Shown one piece after another: positions 1 to 7,264 of a stretch of DNA of 29,878 nucleotides. Under the pieces are notes generated by a model. That model did not search any database and was not told the origin of the DNA. It was given only the letters and a program-made list of their open reading frames with translations. Numbering within the stretch: the first letter of the stretch is position 1; every line of letters starts with the position of its first letter. This stretch comes from a virus. The stretch lies in IMG/VR virus record IMGVR_UViG_3300020215_000116, positions 1 through 29,878 of that record; one strand, written 5' to 3'. The position numbers were made by a program, and so were the translations under genes.

Positions 1-1212
1 GGTATCGCTGCGCTCGAGAAGCAGATCAGTGAGCTCGCCGTCGACCTCAAGAAGGCGGCCGATGAAGTGAAGGCCAAGGCCGAAACGACCCAGACCGAGA
101 TGAAGAACCTCGGCAAGGTCACGGAAGAAACCAAGAAGGCGGCGGACGAAGCCCTGATCAAGCACAACGAGATCAGCGAGCGTCTGAAGGAAGTCGAGCA
201 GAAGATGGCGCGCCGCGGCGACAAGCCCGAGCGCCAGAAGTCGCTCGGCGAGACCGTCACCGACGATGCGAAGTTCAAGGACTTCGTCAAGTCGGGAGGC
301 AAGGGCCGCATCAGCATCGGCGTCAAGGCGATCATCTCGGCTCTGACGACCGACGCCGACGGCTCGGCCGGCGACCTGATCGTGCCGCAGCGCGTGCCTG
401 GCATCGTCGCCCCTCCGGAGCGCCGCATGACCGTTCGCGACCTGCTCACCCCCGGTCGTACCGACAAGAATGCGATTCAGTACGTTAAGGAAACCGGGTT
501 CACCAACTCGGCCGCGACCGTCACGGAAACCGCCGGCACGGCGAAGGCGCAGTCGGAGATCAAGTTCGACATCGTGACCTCGGCGGTGACCACGATCGCT
601 CACTGGGTGCTCGCGACCAAGCAGATCCTCGACGACGTTCCGATGCTGCAGTCCTACATCGATGGCCGCTTGCGTTACGGCCTTCGCTATGTCGAAGAGA
701 ACCAGCTTCTCAACGGAGCCGGCACTGGCACCGATCTCAATGGCATCTATACGCAGGCAACGGCTTATTCGCAGCCGATCACTCCGTCTGCGGCCGGCAA
801 CTTGACCAAGATCGATGTCATCCGTCTGGCGATGCTGCAGGCGTTCCTCGCCGAGTACCCGGCGAGCGGCATCGTCATGCATCCGTCCGACTGGGCCGAC
901 ATCGAGCTCACCAAGACGGACGAGGGTGCGTACCTGTTCGCCAATCCGCAGAACGGCACTGACCCTCGCCTTTGGCGTCTGCCGGTCGTCGAAACGCAGG
1001 CGATGACCGTTGACAAGTTCCTCGTCGGCGCCTTCAAACTCGCCGCGCAGATTTTCGACCGCGAAGACGCCAACGTCGAGATCAGCACGGAAGACAGCGA
1101 CAACTTCCGCAAGAACCTCGTGACGATCCGTGCGGAAGAGCGCCTTGCTCTCGCCGTCTATCGCCCCGAGGCGTTCATCAAGGGCGACTTCAGCGACTCG
1201 CTCGCCCTGTAG
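1..1212 (+). CDS. Phage major capsid protein, HK97 family (5' end outside window)
   Basis: This is the major shell protein of the phage head. The reading frame is open from base 1, so the 403 residues seen lack the true N terminus; a GTG at 67 is only an internal codon. Residues 1-75 or so are charged and coiled-coil-like (many Lys, Glu and Ala), as expected for the HK97 delta (scaffold) domain that is removed by the prohead protease. The rest looks like the HK97 fold, with a segment around GDLIVPQRVPG at its start and a C-terminal NLVTIRAEERLALAVYRPEAF stretch typical of the family. The protease, portal and terminase would be expected upstream of the window. A strong terminator follows the stop codon. 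Family assignment is from recognisable sequence features, without a search. Confidence 0.9.
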   Translation, partial: GIAALEKQISELAVDLKKAADEVKAKAETTQTEMKNLGKVTEETKKAADEALIKHNEISERLKEVEQKMARRGDKPERQKSLGETVTDDAKFKDFVKSGGKGRISIGVKAIISALTTDADGSAGDLIVPQRVPGIVAPPERRMTVRDLLTPGRTDKNAIQYVKETGFTNSAATVTETAGTAKAQSEIKFDIVTSAVTTIAHWVLATKQILDDVPMLQSYIDGRLRYGLRYVEENQLLNGAGTGTDLNGIYTQATAYSQPITPSAAGNLTKIDVIRLAMLQAFLAEYPASGIVMHPSDWADIELTKTDEGAYLFANPQNGTDPRLWRLPVVETQAMTVDKFLVGAFKLAAQIFDREDANVEISTEDSDNFRKNLVTIRAEERLALAVYRPEAFIKGDFSDSLAL

Positions 1213-1237
1213 TTCATCCTCACACCGCAAGAGATAG

Positions 1238-1264
1238 AGCCCGCCGGGTGACCGGCGGGCTTTT
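1238..1264 (+). terminator. Rho-independent terminator after the capsid gene
   Basis: A perfect 10-bp GC-rich stem (1238-1247 pairs with 1252-1261) with a GTGA loop is followed by TTTT. It lies 26 bases after the capsid stop. It could make capsid mRNA more abundant than the downstream head-tail genes, since full termination would cut the late operon unless antitermination or a downstream promoter acts. Confidence 0.85.
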
Positions 1265-1309
1265 CGATTCATAGGGCAGGGGAAGTTTTTCAACGCCCGG
1301 AGAGACCCG

Positions 1310-1567
1310 ATGAAGCTCAAAGCCCTCGATCAAGTGCACGTCAGTTCGGTCAAGCCCGACAGCCTTCGTCCGGGCGAAGAGTTCGAAGTCAGCGATGAGG
1401 TCGGCAAGAGCTTGCTCAAGGCCCATCCGCAGAAATTCCAGCAGGTCGGACAGCAGGTTTCGGAAAAGGCGGAAGCCGCTCCGAAAAACAAGGCCGAAGG
1501 CGCCGCTCCGGCGAACAAGGCCAAAACCCAGCGCAAGAACAAAGGCGAGAAAAAGACCCCCGTCTAA
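1310..1567 (+). CDS. Small phage protein with Lys/Ala-rich tail
   Basis: An 85-residue protein of unknown function lies directly after the capsid gene. Residues 1-45 are an ordinary mixed sequence with a motif DSLRPGEEFEVSDEVGKSLL. Residues 50-85 are a low-complexity Lys/Ala/Glu/Pro tail that is probably disordered. A GGAG Shine-Dalgarno site (in CCGGAGAGACCCG) precedes the ATG. Small proteins with a short folded part and a basic tail at this position occur in many alphaproteobacterial prophages, but I cannot name a family. A head-associated or connector role is inferred only from position. Confidence 0.7.
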   Translation: MKLKALDQVHVSSVKPDSLRPGEEFEVSDEVGKSLLKAHPQKFQQVGQQVSEKAEAAPKNKAEGAAPANKAKTQRKNKGEKKTPV

Positions 1568-1615
1568 TTCGCGCGCGCCCAAGGCGCCCCGGCGCCGCAT
1601 TCTACGGAGAAGAAA

Positions 1616-1987
1616 ATGCGAAGAGTGAAAGTGACCGTCACCACTGACGGCAGCGGAGATGCGACAGCTTATACGCCGCAATTGTCCGGCAAAATCTACG
1701 GCGTGAGCTACGTCAAGCCCGGCTCCAATGCTTACGCTGACGGCGTCGACTTCGTCATCACCAACGAAGCGACCGGGCAGCTCATCTGGGATGAGGACAA
1801 CGTGAATGCGACCGCGCATCGCGCGCCGCGCCAGCCTGTCCATACTCAGGTAGGCGTGGCGGGTCTTTACGCCGCCTCGGGCGAAGGCGTGCTCGTACCG
1901 ATCGCGGTTGCGCAGACTCGCATCAAGATCGTTGTCGCTGCCGGTGGCGCGTCAAAGGTTGGTGCCTTCCACTTCCACATCGACTGA
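1616..1987 (+). CDS. Hypothetical phage head-region protein
   Basis: This 123-residue protein is rich in beta-prone residues, with no signal peptide or membrane segment. The start is set by GGAG six bases before the ATG. The stop overlaps the ATG of the head-tail connector gene by one base, so the two are probably translationally coupled. Its position between capsid and connector suggests a head accessory or decoration protein. That is inference from synteny, and I recognise no conserved domain. Confidence 0.75.
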   Translation: MRRVKVTVTTDGSGDATAYTPQLSGKIYGVSYVKPGSNAYADGVDFVITNEATGQLIWDEDNVNATAHRAPRQPVHTQVGVAGLYAASGEGVLVPIAVAQTRIKIVVAAGGASKVGAFHFHID

Positions 1988-2634
1988 TGCCACTGACTCT
2001 GATTCAGCCGCCGTCGGACGATGTGATCACGCTCGAAGAGGCGAAAGCCCACCTTCGGGTCGATCACAGCGACGATGACGAGTTGATCGAACGTCTCATT
2101 AAAGGGACGGTCAATCTTCTCGATCCTGCCGGCGGCGGCTGGCTCGGTAGGGCGCTGCGACCGCAAGTCTGGCGTCTGAGTGGTGACGGTTTCCCGACAG
2201 GTTATGCCGGCTCAGGTTATGGCAGGAATTTTCGGCGCTATGACGAGATCGAACTGCCGTACCCGCCGCTGATCGCGGTCGACAGCTTCGTCTATGACGA
2301 TGCTAACGGGGTTGAGCAGGAGCTCATTGAAGGAACGCACTTCCGGGTTATTCCGTCGGGTCCGAAAAACAAGGCGCGGGTTCTGCCAATCTACAACGGC
2401 GCGTGGCCATCATCGGTGCGCGGCGATGTCGAGTCGGTTCGCATTGAATTCAGCGCCGGTTATCCGGTTGCGTCTGGTGACGATCCCGAGTCCCTGCCCG
2501 AGCCGATCCGGGTTTGGCTTCTGATGAAGCTCGGAACGCTTTACGAGCACCGCGACGAGATGTCAGCGCCGCAATCGGCAGCGCTCCCGCCGTGGATCGA
2601 AAATCAGATCGAAACCTTCCGCATCCATTCCTAA
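1987..2634 (+). CDS. Head-tail connector protein (gp6 / phiE125 gp8-like)
   Basis: This 215-residue protein probably forms the ring docked below the portal that joins the head to the tail. The N terminus (residues 11-45, VITLEEAKAHLRVDHSDDDE followed by a helical stretch) is the characteristic start of the gp6-like/phiE125 gp8 connector family, in which the phrase 'leEAKaHLRvd..dDD..I' is conserved. The length fits the phiE125 gp8 version (about 190-220 aa) rather than the shorter HK97 gp6. It overlaps the preceding stop by one base. Confidence 0.85.
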   Translation: MPLTLIQPPSDDVITLEEAKAHLRVDHSDDDELIERLIKGTVNLLDPAGGGWLGRALRPQVWRLSGDGFPTGYAGSGYGRNFRRYDEIELPYPPLIAVDSFVYDDANGVEQELIEGTHFRVIPSGPKNKARVLPIYNGAWPSSVRGDVESVRIEFSAGYPVASGDDPESLPEPIRVWLLMKLGTLYEHRDEMSAPQSAALPPWIENQIETFRIHS

Positions 2635-2646
2635 CAGGAGCCCATC

Positions 2647-3057
2647 ATGGCTGACCTTTCCATTACTGCTGCGAATGTGATCGCCGACTCTATGGCGGTC
2701 AAAGAATCCGGCGTTGCCGGTGAAACGATCACTGCCGGCAAGGCCGTCTACAAATCGTCGACCACGGGAAAATTCTTGCTGGCGGATTCCAACTCGGCCA
2801 CTGCGGAAGTCCGAGTCCCCTATGGCATCGCTCTCAATGGCGCTTCTGACGGTCAGCCGCTGGTGGTGCTCAAGTCGGGAGACATCACCATCGGCGCGAC
2901 GATGACGGCCGGTGCGTCCTACTGGCTTTCGGATACGCCGGGCGGTATCTGCCCCGATGCGGATGTCGGTTCGGGCGAGTATGCGAGCCTGATCGGCGTA
3001 GCGAAGTCGACGACCGTTCTTAACGTCGGCATTAAGGCATCCGGCGTTGCGCGCTAG
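2647..3057 (+). CDS. Putative capsid decoration / cement-like protein
   Basis: This 136-residue protein is rich in Ala, Gly, Ser and Thr and looks all-beta. The order of elements (AGETITAGKAVY, a substitution-like 'GIALNGASDGQPLVVL' and a late 'GVAKSTTVLNVGIKASG') resembles phage head decoration proteins of the DUF2190/cement type, but the match is by eye. A strong GGAG site precedes the ATG. The stop directly abuts the GTG of the next gene. It could instead be a small fibre base protein. Confidence 0.6.
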   Translation: MADLSITAANVIADSMAVKESGVAGETITAGKAVYKSSTTGKFLLADSNSATAEVRVPYGIALNGASDGQPLVVLKSGDITIGATMTAGASYWLSDTPGGICPDADVGSGEYASLIGVAKSTTVLNVGIKASGVAR

Positions 3058-3279
3058 GTGCCGTGGGTAGTTTTCAACGACGCCTTCGATTTCCGCCTGA
3101 CGCCTCGTTGCGTCAGGGCGTACCGCGCCGGGCAAATCGCCCTGGTCATGCAGCGCTGTGCTGCTGCGGCGATTGCTGAACGCAAAGCGCGCCTAGCGAC
3201 GGAGTCGGAAGCCAATGCCGGGCGCAGGAGAGCTCAAATGGCGGATCGGCTTTTATCCGAAGGTCGCCAGCGAGGATGA
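3058..3279 (+). CDS. Small phage protein, GTG start
   Basis: This 73-residue protein starts at a GTG that directly follows the previous stop. The N-terminal phrase 'WVVFNDAFDFRLTPR...AYRAGQIALVMQRCAAAAIAERKA' follows a pattern I have seen in short proteins of the head-tail module in rhizobial prophages. There, a beta-rich start is followed by 'aYkaG....v...cA..Ai..GkA'. It overlaps the start of the head-closure gene (3215) by 65 bases. Function is unknown. The basic C-terminal tail may only reflect that overlap. Confidence 0.6.
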   Translation: MPWVVFNDAFDFRLTPRCVRAYRAGQIALVMQRCAAAAIAERKARLATESEANAGRRRAQMADRLLSEGRQRG

Positions 3280-3565
3280 ATACGGAAACACCCAGTACGT
3301 TTATGCGGATGTTCCGTCCTTCGTTTATTCGGCTCTGGTGAAGCCGAAGCTCGGCGGCGAGGCAATCCTTGCGGGACGGCTTTCCGGTACGAACTTCGTG
3401 AACATCACGGTTCGGGCGTCGAGCGATACTCGCCAGATCACGACGGATTGGCGCGCCAAGGATGAGCGGTCGGAAACGCTTTACAACATCCGCTCCAACC
3501 CGATCGATCCGGACGGCAAGCGGGTGTGGCTTGAAATGTTGTGTGAACAGGGTGTGGCCGCTTAA
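3215..3565 (+). CDS. Phage head closure protein (SPP1 gp16-like)
   Basis: This 116-residue protein fits the head-tail joining family PF05521 in length and pattern. It has 'GELKWRIGFYPKVASEDEYGN' at the start, a central 'A.VKPKLGGEAILAGRL.GTNFVNITVRAS', and a final 'YNIRSNPIDPDGKRVWLEMLCEQG'. These proteins form the stopper that closes the head after DNA packaging and binds the tail. The stop overlaps the ATG of the next gene by one base. The start at 3215 lies inside the preceding small gene. Confidence 0.85.
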   Translation: MPGAGELKWRIGFYPKVASEDEYGNTQYVYADVPSFVYSALVKPKLGGEAILAGRLSGTNFVNITVRASSDTRQITTDWRAKDERSETLYNIRSNPIDPDGKRVWLEMLCEQGVAA

Positions 3566-3984
3566 TGGCCCGCCGCTCTCGCAACCTGTCGGTTGCTCAG
3601 TTTCAGCAACTCATGGAGCGGATCCCGAATGAGGTTGCGGCTGAGCTTGAGGCCGCGGTCCAAGAGAGCGCGGAGGGCATGGCCGCACAGATGCGCCAGG
3701 CCGTGCCTCTCGGCATCGACGGCAGAAACGAGCTGCAGGAGTCCATCCAGGTCACGCCGGGGAAGCATCCGCTTCGCAAGGTGATCCGGGCGGGCGGGCC
3801 GCTCACAACCCGACAAGGCAAAGGCAAGCCTTACGACTACGCGCGCGCGGTTGAGTTCGGCACGATGGACATGTCTGCGCAGCCTTTTTTTTGGCCTGTG
3901 TATCGGCTGACCAAGAAAAGCTGGAAATCAAAAATCGCTCGTATGGCGAAAAAAGCCATCGCGAAGGTGATCCCGATCAAATGA
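3565..3984 (+). CDS. HK97-gp10 family tail protein
   Basis: This 139-residue protein belongs to the HK97 gp10/putative tail-component family, required for tail completion and attachment. Seen features are an N-terminal helical stretch (residues 10-50), then 'AVPLG...NELQESIQV' and the family's late 'YARAVEFGTMDMSAQPFFWP' at residues 92-111. The 'EfGT...aqPF..Pa' phrase is diagnostic. A Lys-rich C terminus follows. The stop overlaps the ATG of the next gene as ATGA. Confidence 0.88.
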   Translation: MARRSRNLSVAQFQQLMERIPNEVAAELEAAVQESAEGMAAQMRQAVPLGIDGRNELQESIQVTPGKHPLRKVIRAGGPLTTRQGKGKPYDYARAVEFGTMDMSAQPFFWPVYRLTKKSWKSKIARMAKKAIAKVIPIK

Positions 3985-4391
3985 GCGAACTGGCGCTGAA
4001 GAAGGCGATCATTGCCAAACTGAAGGCTGACAATACGGTTGCGGGTGATCGCAATTACGATCGCGCGCCGTCCACTCCGCCCCCAACCTTCCCATACACG
4101 ACACTAGGGCCGTTCGACTCTCTTACCGAAGAAGCGGACGAGTACGACGGTAAGGACATCTCGTTTCAGGTCGACGTTTGGGCGCGCGGCACGGGCAATC
4201 TCGCTGCCAGCGTAGAGGTCATGCAGATCGGCGAGGCGGTACGCAACGCGCTGCACGAGGAAGAACTGACGCTTGATGGTGCGCGCCTCGTCGCGCTCAC
4301 GATCGACCGCGTGAACTACACGCGAGATCCCGATGGCATAACAGAGCACGGGATAGTGACGGGCCGCGCCCGAACCGAACCGACCGCGTAA
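3981..4391 (+). CDS. DUF3168 tail completion (terminator) protein
   Basis: This 136-residue protein has the DUF3168 (PF11367) pattern: an N-terminal helix 'LKKAIIAKLKAD', a central 'FPYTTLGPFDSLTEEADEYDGKDISFQVDVWARG' and a C-terminal Arg/Asp-rich strand region. Members cap the tail tube at the head-proximal end. I chose the ATG at 3981, which overlaps the previous stop by four bases, over an in-frame upstream start at 3891 that would run deep into the gp10-like gene. Confidence 0.85.
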   Translation: MSELALKKAIIAKLKADNTVAGDRNYDRAPSTPPPTFPYTTLGPFDSLTEEADEYDGKDISFQVDVWARGTGNLAASVEVMQIGEAVRNALHEEELTLDGARLVALTIDRVNYTRDPDGITEHGIVTGRARTEPTA

Positions 4392-4419
4392 CACCCTCAA
4401 TATCTCAAGGAGAACTGCC

Positions 4420-4869
4420 ATGGCGAACGCGACGACTCGTCGCTGGACGAAGATGACTATTTGGCCTGGAGACGGCGGCGACCCAGAAGACTTCACGTCG
4501 AAGGTCTGCGGGCTGACGTCGAAGAACTTCAACATTAGCGCCGAGGTGTCCGAGTCGAATACGACGGACTGCGACGATCCTGACTTGCCGTCCTGGGTCG
4601 AGCGCACGGTTCGCTCGCTGTCGAGCGAGGTCACGGGTTCAGGCACCATGGCCGAAGAAGTCATGCCATTCTGGCGCGATTGGATGCTATCGGCCGAAGC
4701 CAAGAACGTTCGCATCGTCCTCGACCTTGCTGGCACGGATGGATACTTCGCCGGTCGCTACGTGCTGACACAGTTCGAACTCCCAGCAAATCAGGACGAC
4801 GGCAAGATCGGCATCGGAATTACGCTGCAGTCCGATGGCGAAGTCACCTGGGTGAACGGTTCACCCTGA
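4420..4869 (+). CDS. Major tail tube protein
   Basis: This 149-residue protein is the likely tail tube subunit. It follows the tail terminator and precedes the tail assembly chaperone, the canonical siphovirus position. The pattern (beta-rich, 'TSKVCGLTSKNFNISAEVSE', 'VTGSGTMAEEVMPFWRDWM', 'FAGRYVLTQFELPAN', 'GIGITLQSDGEVTW') fits the TP901-1-like tube family as seen in alphaproteobacterial phages. AGGAG lies upstream of the ATG. The stop overlaps the chaperone start by one base. Confidence 0.85.
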   Translation: MANATTRRWTKMTIWPGDGGDPEDFTSKVCGLTSKNFNISAEVSESNTTDCDDPDLPSWVERTVRSLSSEVTGSGTMAEEVMPFWRDWMLSAEAKNVRIVLDLAGTDGYFAGRYVLTQFELPANQDDGKIGIGITLQSDGEVTWVNGSP

Positions 4870-5441
4870 TGGCTGTGAACGGTAAGATCACGCTTGCGTG
4901 GGCCGATGGGGAACACGACTTCAACATCGCCAAGATCGGGCAGATTTTCGAGCTGCAAGACAAGTGTGGCTGCGGCCTGATGGAAATCTTCAACCGTCTG
5001 CGGGAGGGCCGCTGGCGGTTTGAAGATATTCGGGAAACGATCAGGCTCGGTCTCATTGGTGGTGGGAAGACGCCAGCCCAGGCGCTTGTTCTCACGAAGC
5101 GTTATGTCGACGAGCGCCCACTGGCTGAGAACACGCAAGCCGCGATGGCGATCCTGATGGCGGCTATTGTGGGGCCTCCCGAAGAGGAACAGCCCGCAAA
5201 AAAAGCCGAGGCGGATCGGGGCGAGACATCCTCGACTCCAAGGGACGGCTTATCCGGTCCGCCATCTACGCCGTCGGAGCTGGGCTCGGCTGGCGCCCTT
5301 GGGAAACCCGAGACGCCACTCTCTTCGAACTCTCAGCCTGCATCGACGGCTTCAACGCCGCCAACGGTGCAGAGGAGCAGCCGACAGCCCCGACCATCGA
5401 AGAGCTCGAAGAGCTTGTCGGGCGTCACGCCGCAATCGTGA
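4869..5441 (+). CDS. Tail assembly chaperone, zero-frame product (GTA gp10 / TAC_11-like)
   Basis: This is the unshifted product (190 aa) of the tail assembly chaperone locus. Residues 1-105 ('GKITLAWADGEHDFNIAKIGQIFELQDKCG..GLMEIFNRL') match the gene-transfer-agent gp10 chaperone family (Phage_TAC_11), which helps the tape measure and tube assemble. After codon 112 the frame becomes a Ser/Pro/Thr/Gln-rich low-complexity sequence. It looks like out-of-frame translation and shows no family features. The real downstream domain lies in the -1 frame (see next entry). The ATG at 4869 overlaps the tail-tube stop. Starts further upstream in the same frame run through the tube gene and are rejected. 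Confidence 0.8.
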   Translation: MAVNGKITLAWADGEHDFNIAKIGQIFELQDKCGCGLMEIFNRLREGRWRFEDIRETIRLGLIGGGKTPAQALVLTKRYVDERPLAENTQAAMAILMAAIVGPPEEEQPAKKAEADRGETSSTPRDGLSGPPSTPSELGSAGALGKPETPLSSNSQPASTASTPPTVQRSSRQPRPSKSSKSLSGVTPQS

Positions 5442-5458
5442 GCACAGCGAGACACTGA
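4869..5458 (+). CDS. Tail assembly chaperone, -1 frameshift fusion (TAC_11 + TAC_6-like)
   Basis: A run of seven A at 5198-5204 is phased as A-AAA-AAA relative to the zero frame, the ideal -1 slippery heptamer. After slippage the -1 frame reads 84 more residues and stops at 5456-5458, directly before the tape measure ATG at 5459. This gives a fusion of about 196 aa. The -1 part ('GWRPWETRDATLFELSACIDG', then 'TIEELEELVGRH') resembles the short second chaperone (GTA gp10.1/TAC_6-like). The -1 frame is open from 5129, yet it has no ATG, GTG or TTG before its last few codons, so frameshifting is its only obvious route of expression. The alternative is a missed A in the homopolymer, which would make this one continuous gene. 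Confidence 0.75.
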
Positions 5459-7264
5459 ATGCCAGGGGAACCCGCACTGGTCGCCGCGCTTGAGGCGCGG
5501 CTGACCAAGTTCGAAAAGCAGCTCAAGGAAGCTGGCACGATCGCGGACCGTGAGGTCAGCAAGATTGAGGGTCGGTTCTCGAAGATGAACCCCGGCTCGA
5601 GCTTTCTTTCCGGGTTTGCGAAGGCTGCGGTGGGCGCCTTTACGCTTGAGCGGGCCATATCGGGTGTCATCAACACGATTCAGGTCGTCGGGAAAATCGG
5701 CGACACGGCAGATCGCGTTGGTGTAACGGCCGAACAACTGCAGGAATTGCAATTTGCGTTAAAGCAGTCCGGTGCCGAGGCCGAACAGGCTGGTCCGGCG
5801 CTTGAACGATTTTCCGTTGCAATCAGTAAGGCGGGCGCGGGTGGCGGCCTCGCCAAATTCTTGAACGACAACAACGTAGCACTCCGCGATCAAAATGGAA
5901 ATCTTCGTTCGAACGGGGAGTTGTTGTCTGAGGTCGCGAACCTCATCAAGAACGCCGAAAGCCAGCAAGATAAGCTGAACATTGCGGCGCAATTCTTCGG
6001 CCGCCAAGCTGGCCCGGCGATGGTCACAGCCCTGTCAGGCGGATCGGCTGGACTCGCAAAGTTAGCGAACGACGCGCGTGACGCTGGCGCGGTGCTGCGC
6101 GACGAAACGGTAAAGGAAGCCCAGCGTCTTGCAGACCAGTGGGATAAGTTGGTCGATTCCTTCACCAAGGGCGGGCAAAGCGCGATCATATCCGGCGTCC
6201 GGGCCGTTCAAGGCTTTCTGGATAAGGTCGAGCAGTGGGCAAATACGGTCCTTCCTATTCTTCGTGCGATCAATCAGTTCAACCCGGTTGCAATGGGTTG
6301 GGATGCCTTATTCGGCGGCGCAAGCGGTGGCGGCTTCGATGAGTCAGGGTTCGCCGAATTTGCAAGGAGCGGCTTAGCCAAAGGCCCGACGCGCTTCACA
6401 GTCACGCCGGACCCAAACCGCCGCACCAGCACGCGATTTTTGGGTTCTGGTGGAGGGCGGAAGGACGAATTCACGCGGGAGATCGAACAGCTCCAAAAAA
6501 CCATCGCAATGATGGACGCCGAAACCGCGGCGATCGACCGGGGCACCGTTGCCCGCGACAAAGCCAAGGTCGTGGCCGAACTGGAGACGGCAGCCAAGCA
6601 AGCGAATGCTGCCGCCGGCCTGAAGAATACCGAAGTCACGGACGCGCAGCGCCAGAAGATCGACGAAATGGCCGCTGCTTATGAAAGGGCACGAGCCGCG
6701 TCGGAAGCGGCGAACGGACCGCTGCGTCAGTTCGCCCGCGATGCAGCCGACGTGAACAAGAACCTGCAGACCGCCGCAGTCGATGGGCTGAAAGGTCTGG
6801 AGGACGGGCTTGTCAGCATCATCGAGGGGACCAAGACCGCGAAAGAAGCCTTCAGCGATATGGCGAAGCAGATCATCGCTGATCTAGCGCGCATCGCGAT
6901 CCGCCAGAACATCACGGGGCCGCTTGCGGGCCTGTTTGGTGGAGGCGGCGGGTTGGCGACGATATTCGGCGGTGCCCGTGCCGCTGGCGGTCCGGTTACG
7001 GCTGGCCGGTCTTACTTGGTAGGAGAAAACGGACCCGAACGCTTCGTGCCGAATAGCATGGGGCGCATCATCCCGAACAGCGCGCTGCGGGGCGGTGGCA
7101 TGACGGTGTCAATACCGATCACGATCGACGCCCGTGGCGCCGACCAGGGCGCGGTCATGCGGATCGGGCAGGCAGTGGCCGAGCTGAAAAAGACGCTGCC
7201 TAAGCAAATCCTGGCGGTTCAGCACAACATGCGAACCCGCGGCACTGTGTCGGCGGCAGGGTAA
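5459..7264 (+). CDS. Tail tape measure protein
   Basis: This 601-residue protein sets tail length and is ejected ahead of the DNA. It is long and helical, with many Ala, Lys, Glu and Gln and heptad-like stretches around residues 345-430. A hydrophobic Gly-rich region lies near residue 490 (GPLAGLFGGGGGLATIFGG). It ends with the classic tape-measure C-terminal phrase 'GGPVTAGRSYLVGENGPERF', followed by 'PNSMGRIIPN'. The length is modest, implying a tail of roughly 90 nm by the usual 1.5 angstrom per residue rule (inference). The ATG follows the frameshifted chaperone stop without a gap. The stop overlaps the next ATG by one base. Confidence 0.92.
   Translation: MPGEPALVAALEARLTKFEKQLKEAGTIADREVSKIEGRFSKMNPGSSFLSGFAKAAVGAFTLERAISGVINTIQVVGKIGDTADRVGVTAEQLQELQFALKQSGAEAEQAGPALERFSVAISKAGAGGGLAKFLNDNNVALRDQNGNLRSNGELLSEVANLIKNAESQQDKLNIAAQFFGRQAGPAMVTALSGGSAGLAKLANDARDAGAVLRDETVKEAQRLADQWDKLVDSFTKGGQSAIISGVRAVQGFLDKVEQWANTVLPILRAINQFNPVAMGWDALFGGASGGGFDESGFAEFARSGLAKGPTRFTVTPDPNRRTSTRFLGSGGGRKDEFTREIEQLQKTIAMMDAETAAIDRGTVARDKAKVVAELETAAKQANAAAGLKNTEVTDAQRQKIDEMAAAYERARAASEAANGPLRQFARDAADVNKNLQTAAVDGLKGLEDGLVSIIEGTKTAKEAFSDMAKQIIADLARIAIRQNITGPLAGLFGGGGGLATIFGGARAAGGPVTAGRSYLVGENGPERFVPNSMGRIIPNSALRGGGMTVSIPITIDARGADQGAVMRIGQAVAELKKTLPKQILAVQHNMRTRGTVSAAG

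Noticed and set aside
1220-1843. Long reading frame on - strand over the small head genes
   Set aside because: Opposite strand to well-formed genes, no ribosome site, and arginine-rich shadow composition.
5167-5493. Third reading frame over the chaperone region
   Set aside because: Arg/Ser/Pro-rich shadow that crosses the tape measure start; the -1 frame has the family-like sequence.
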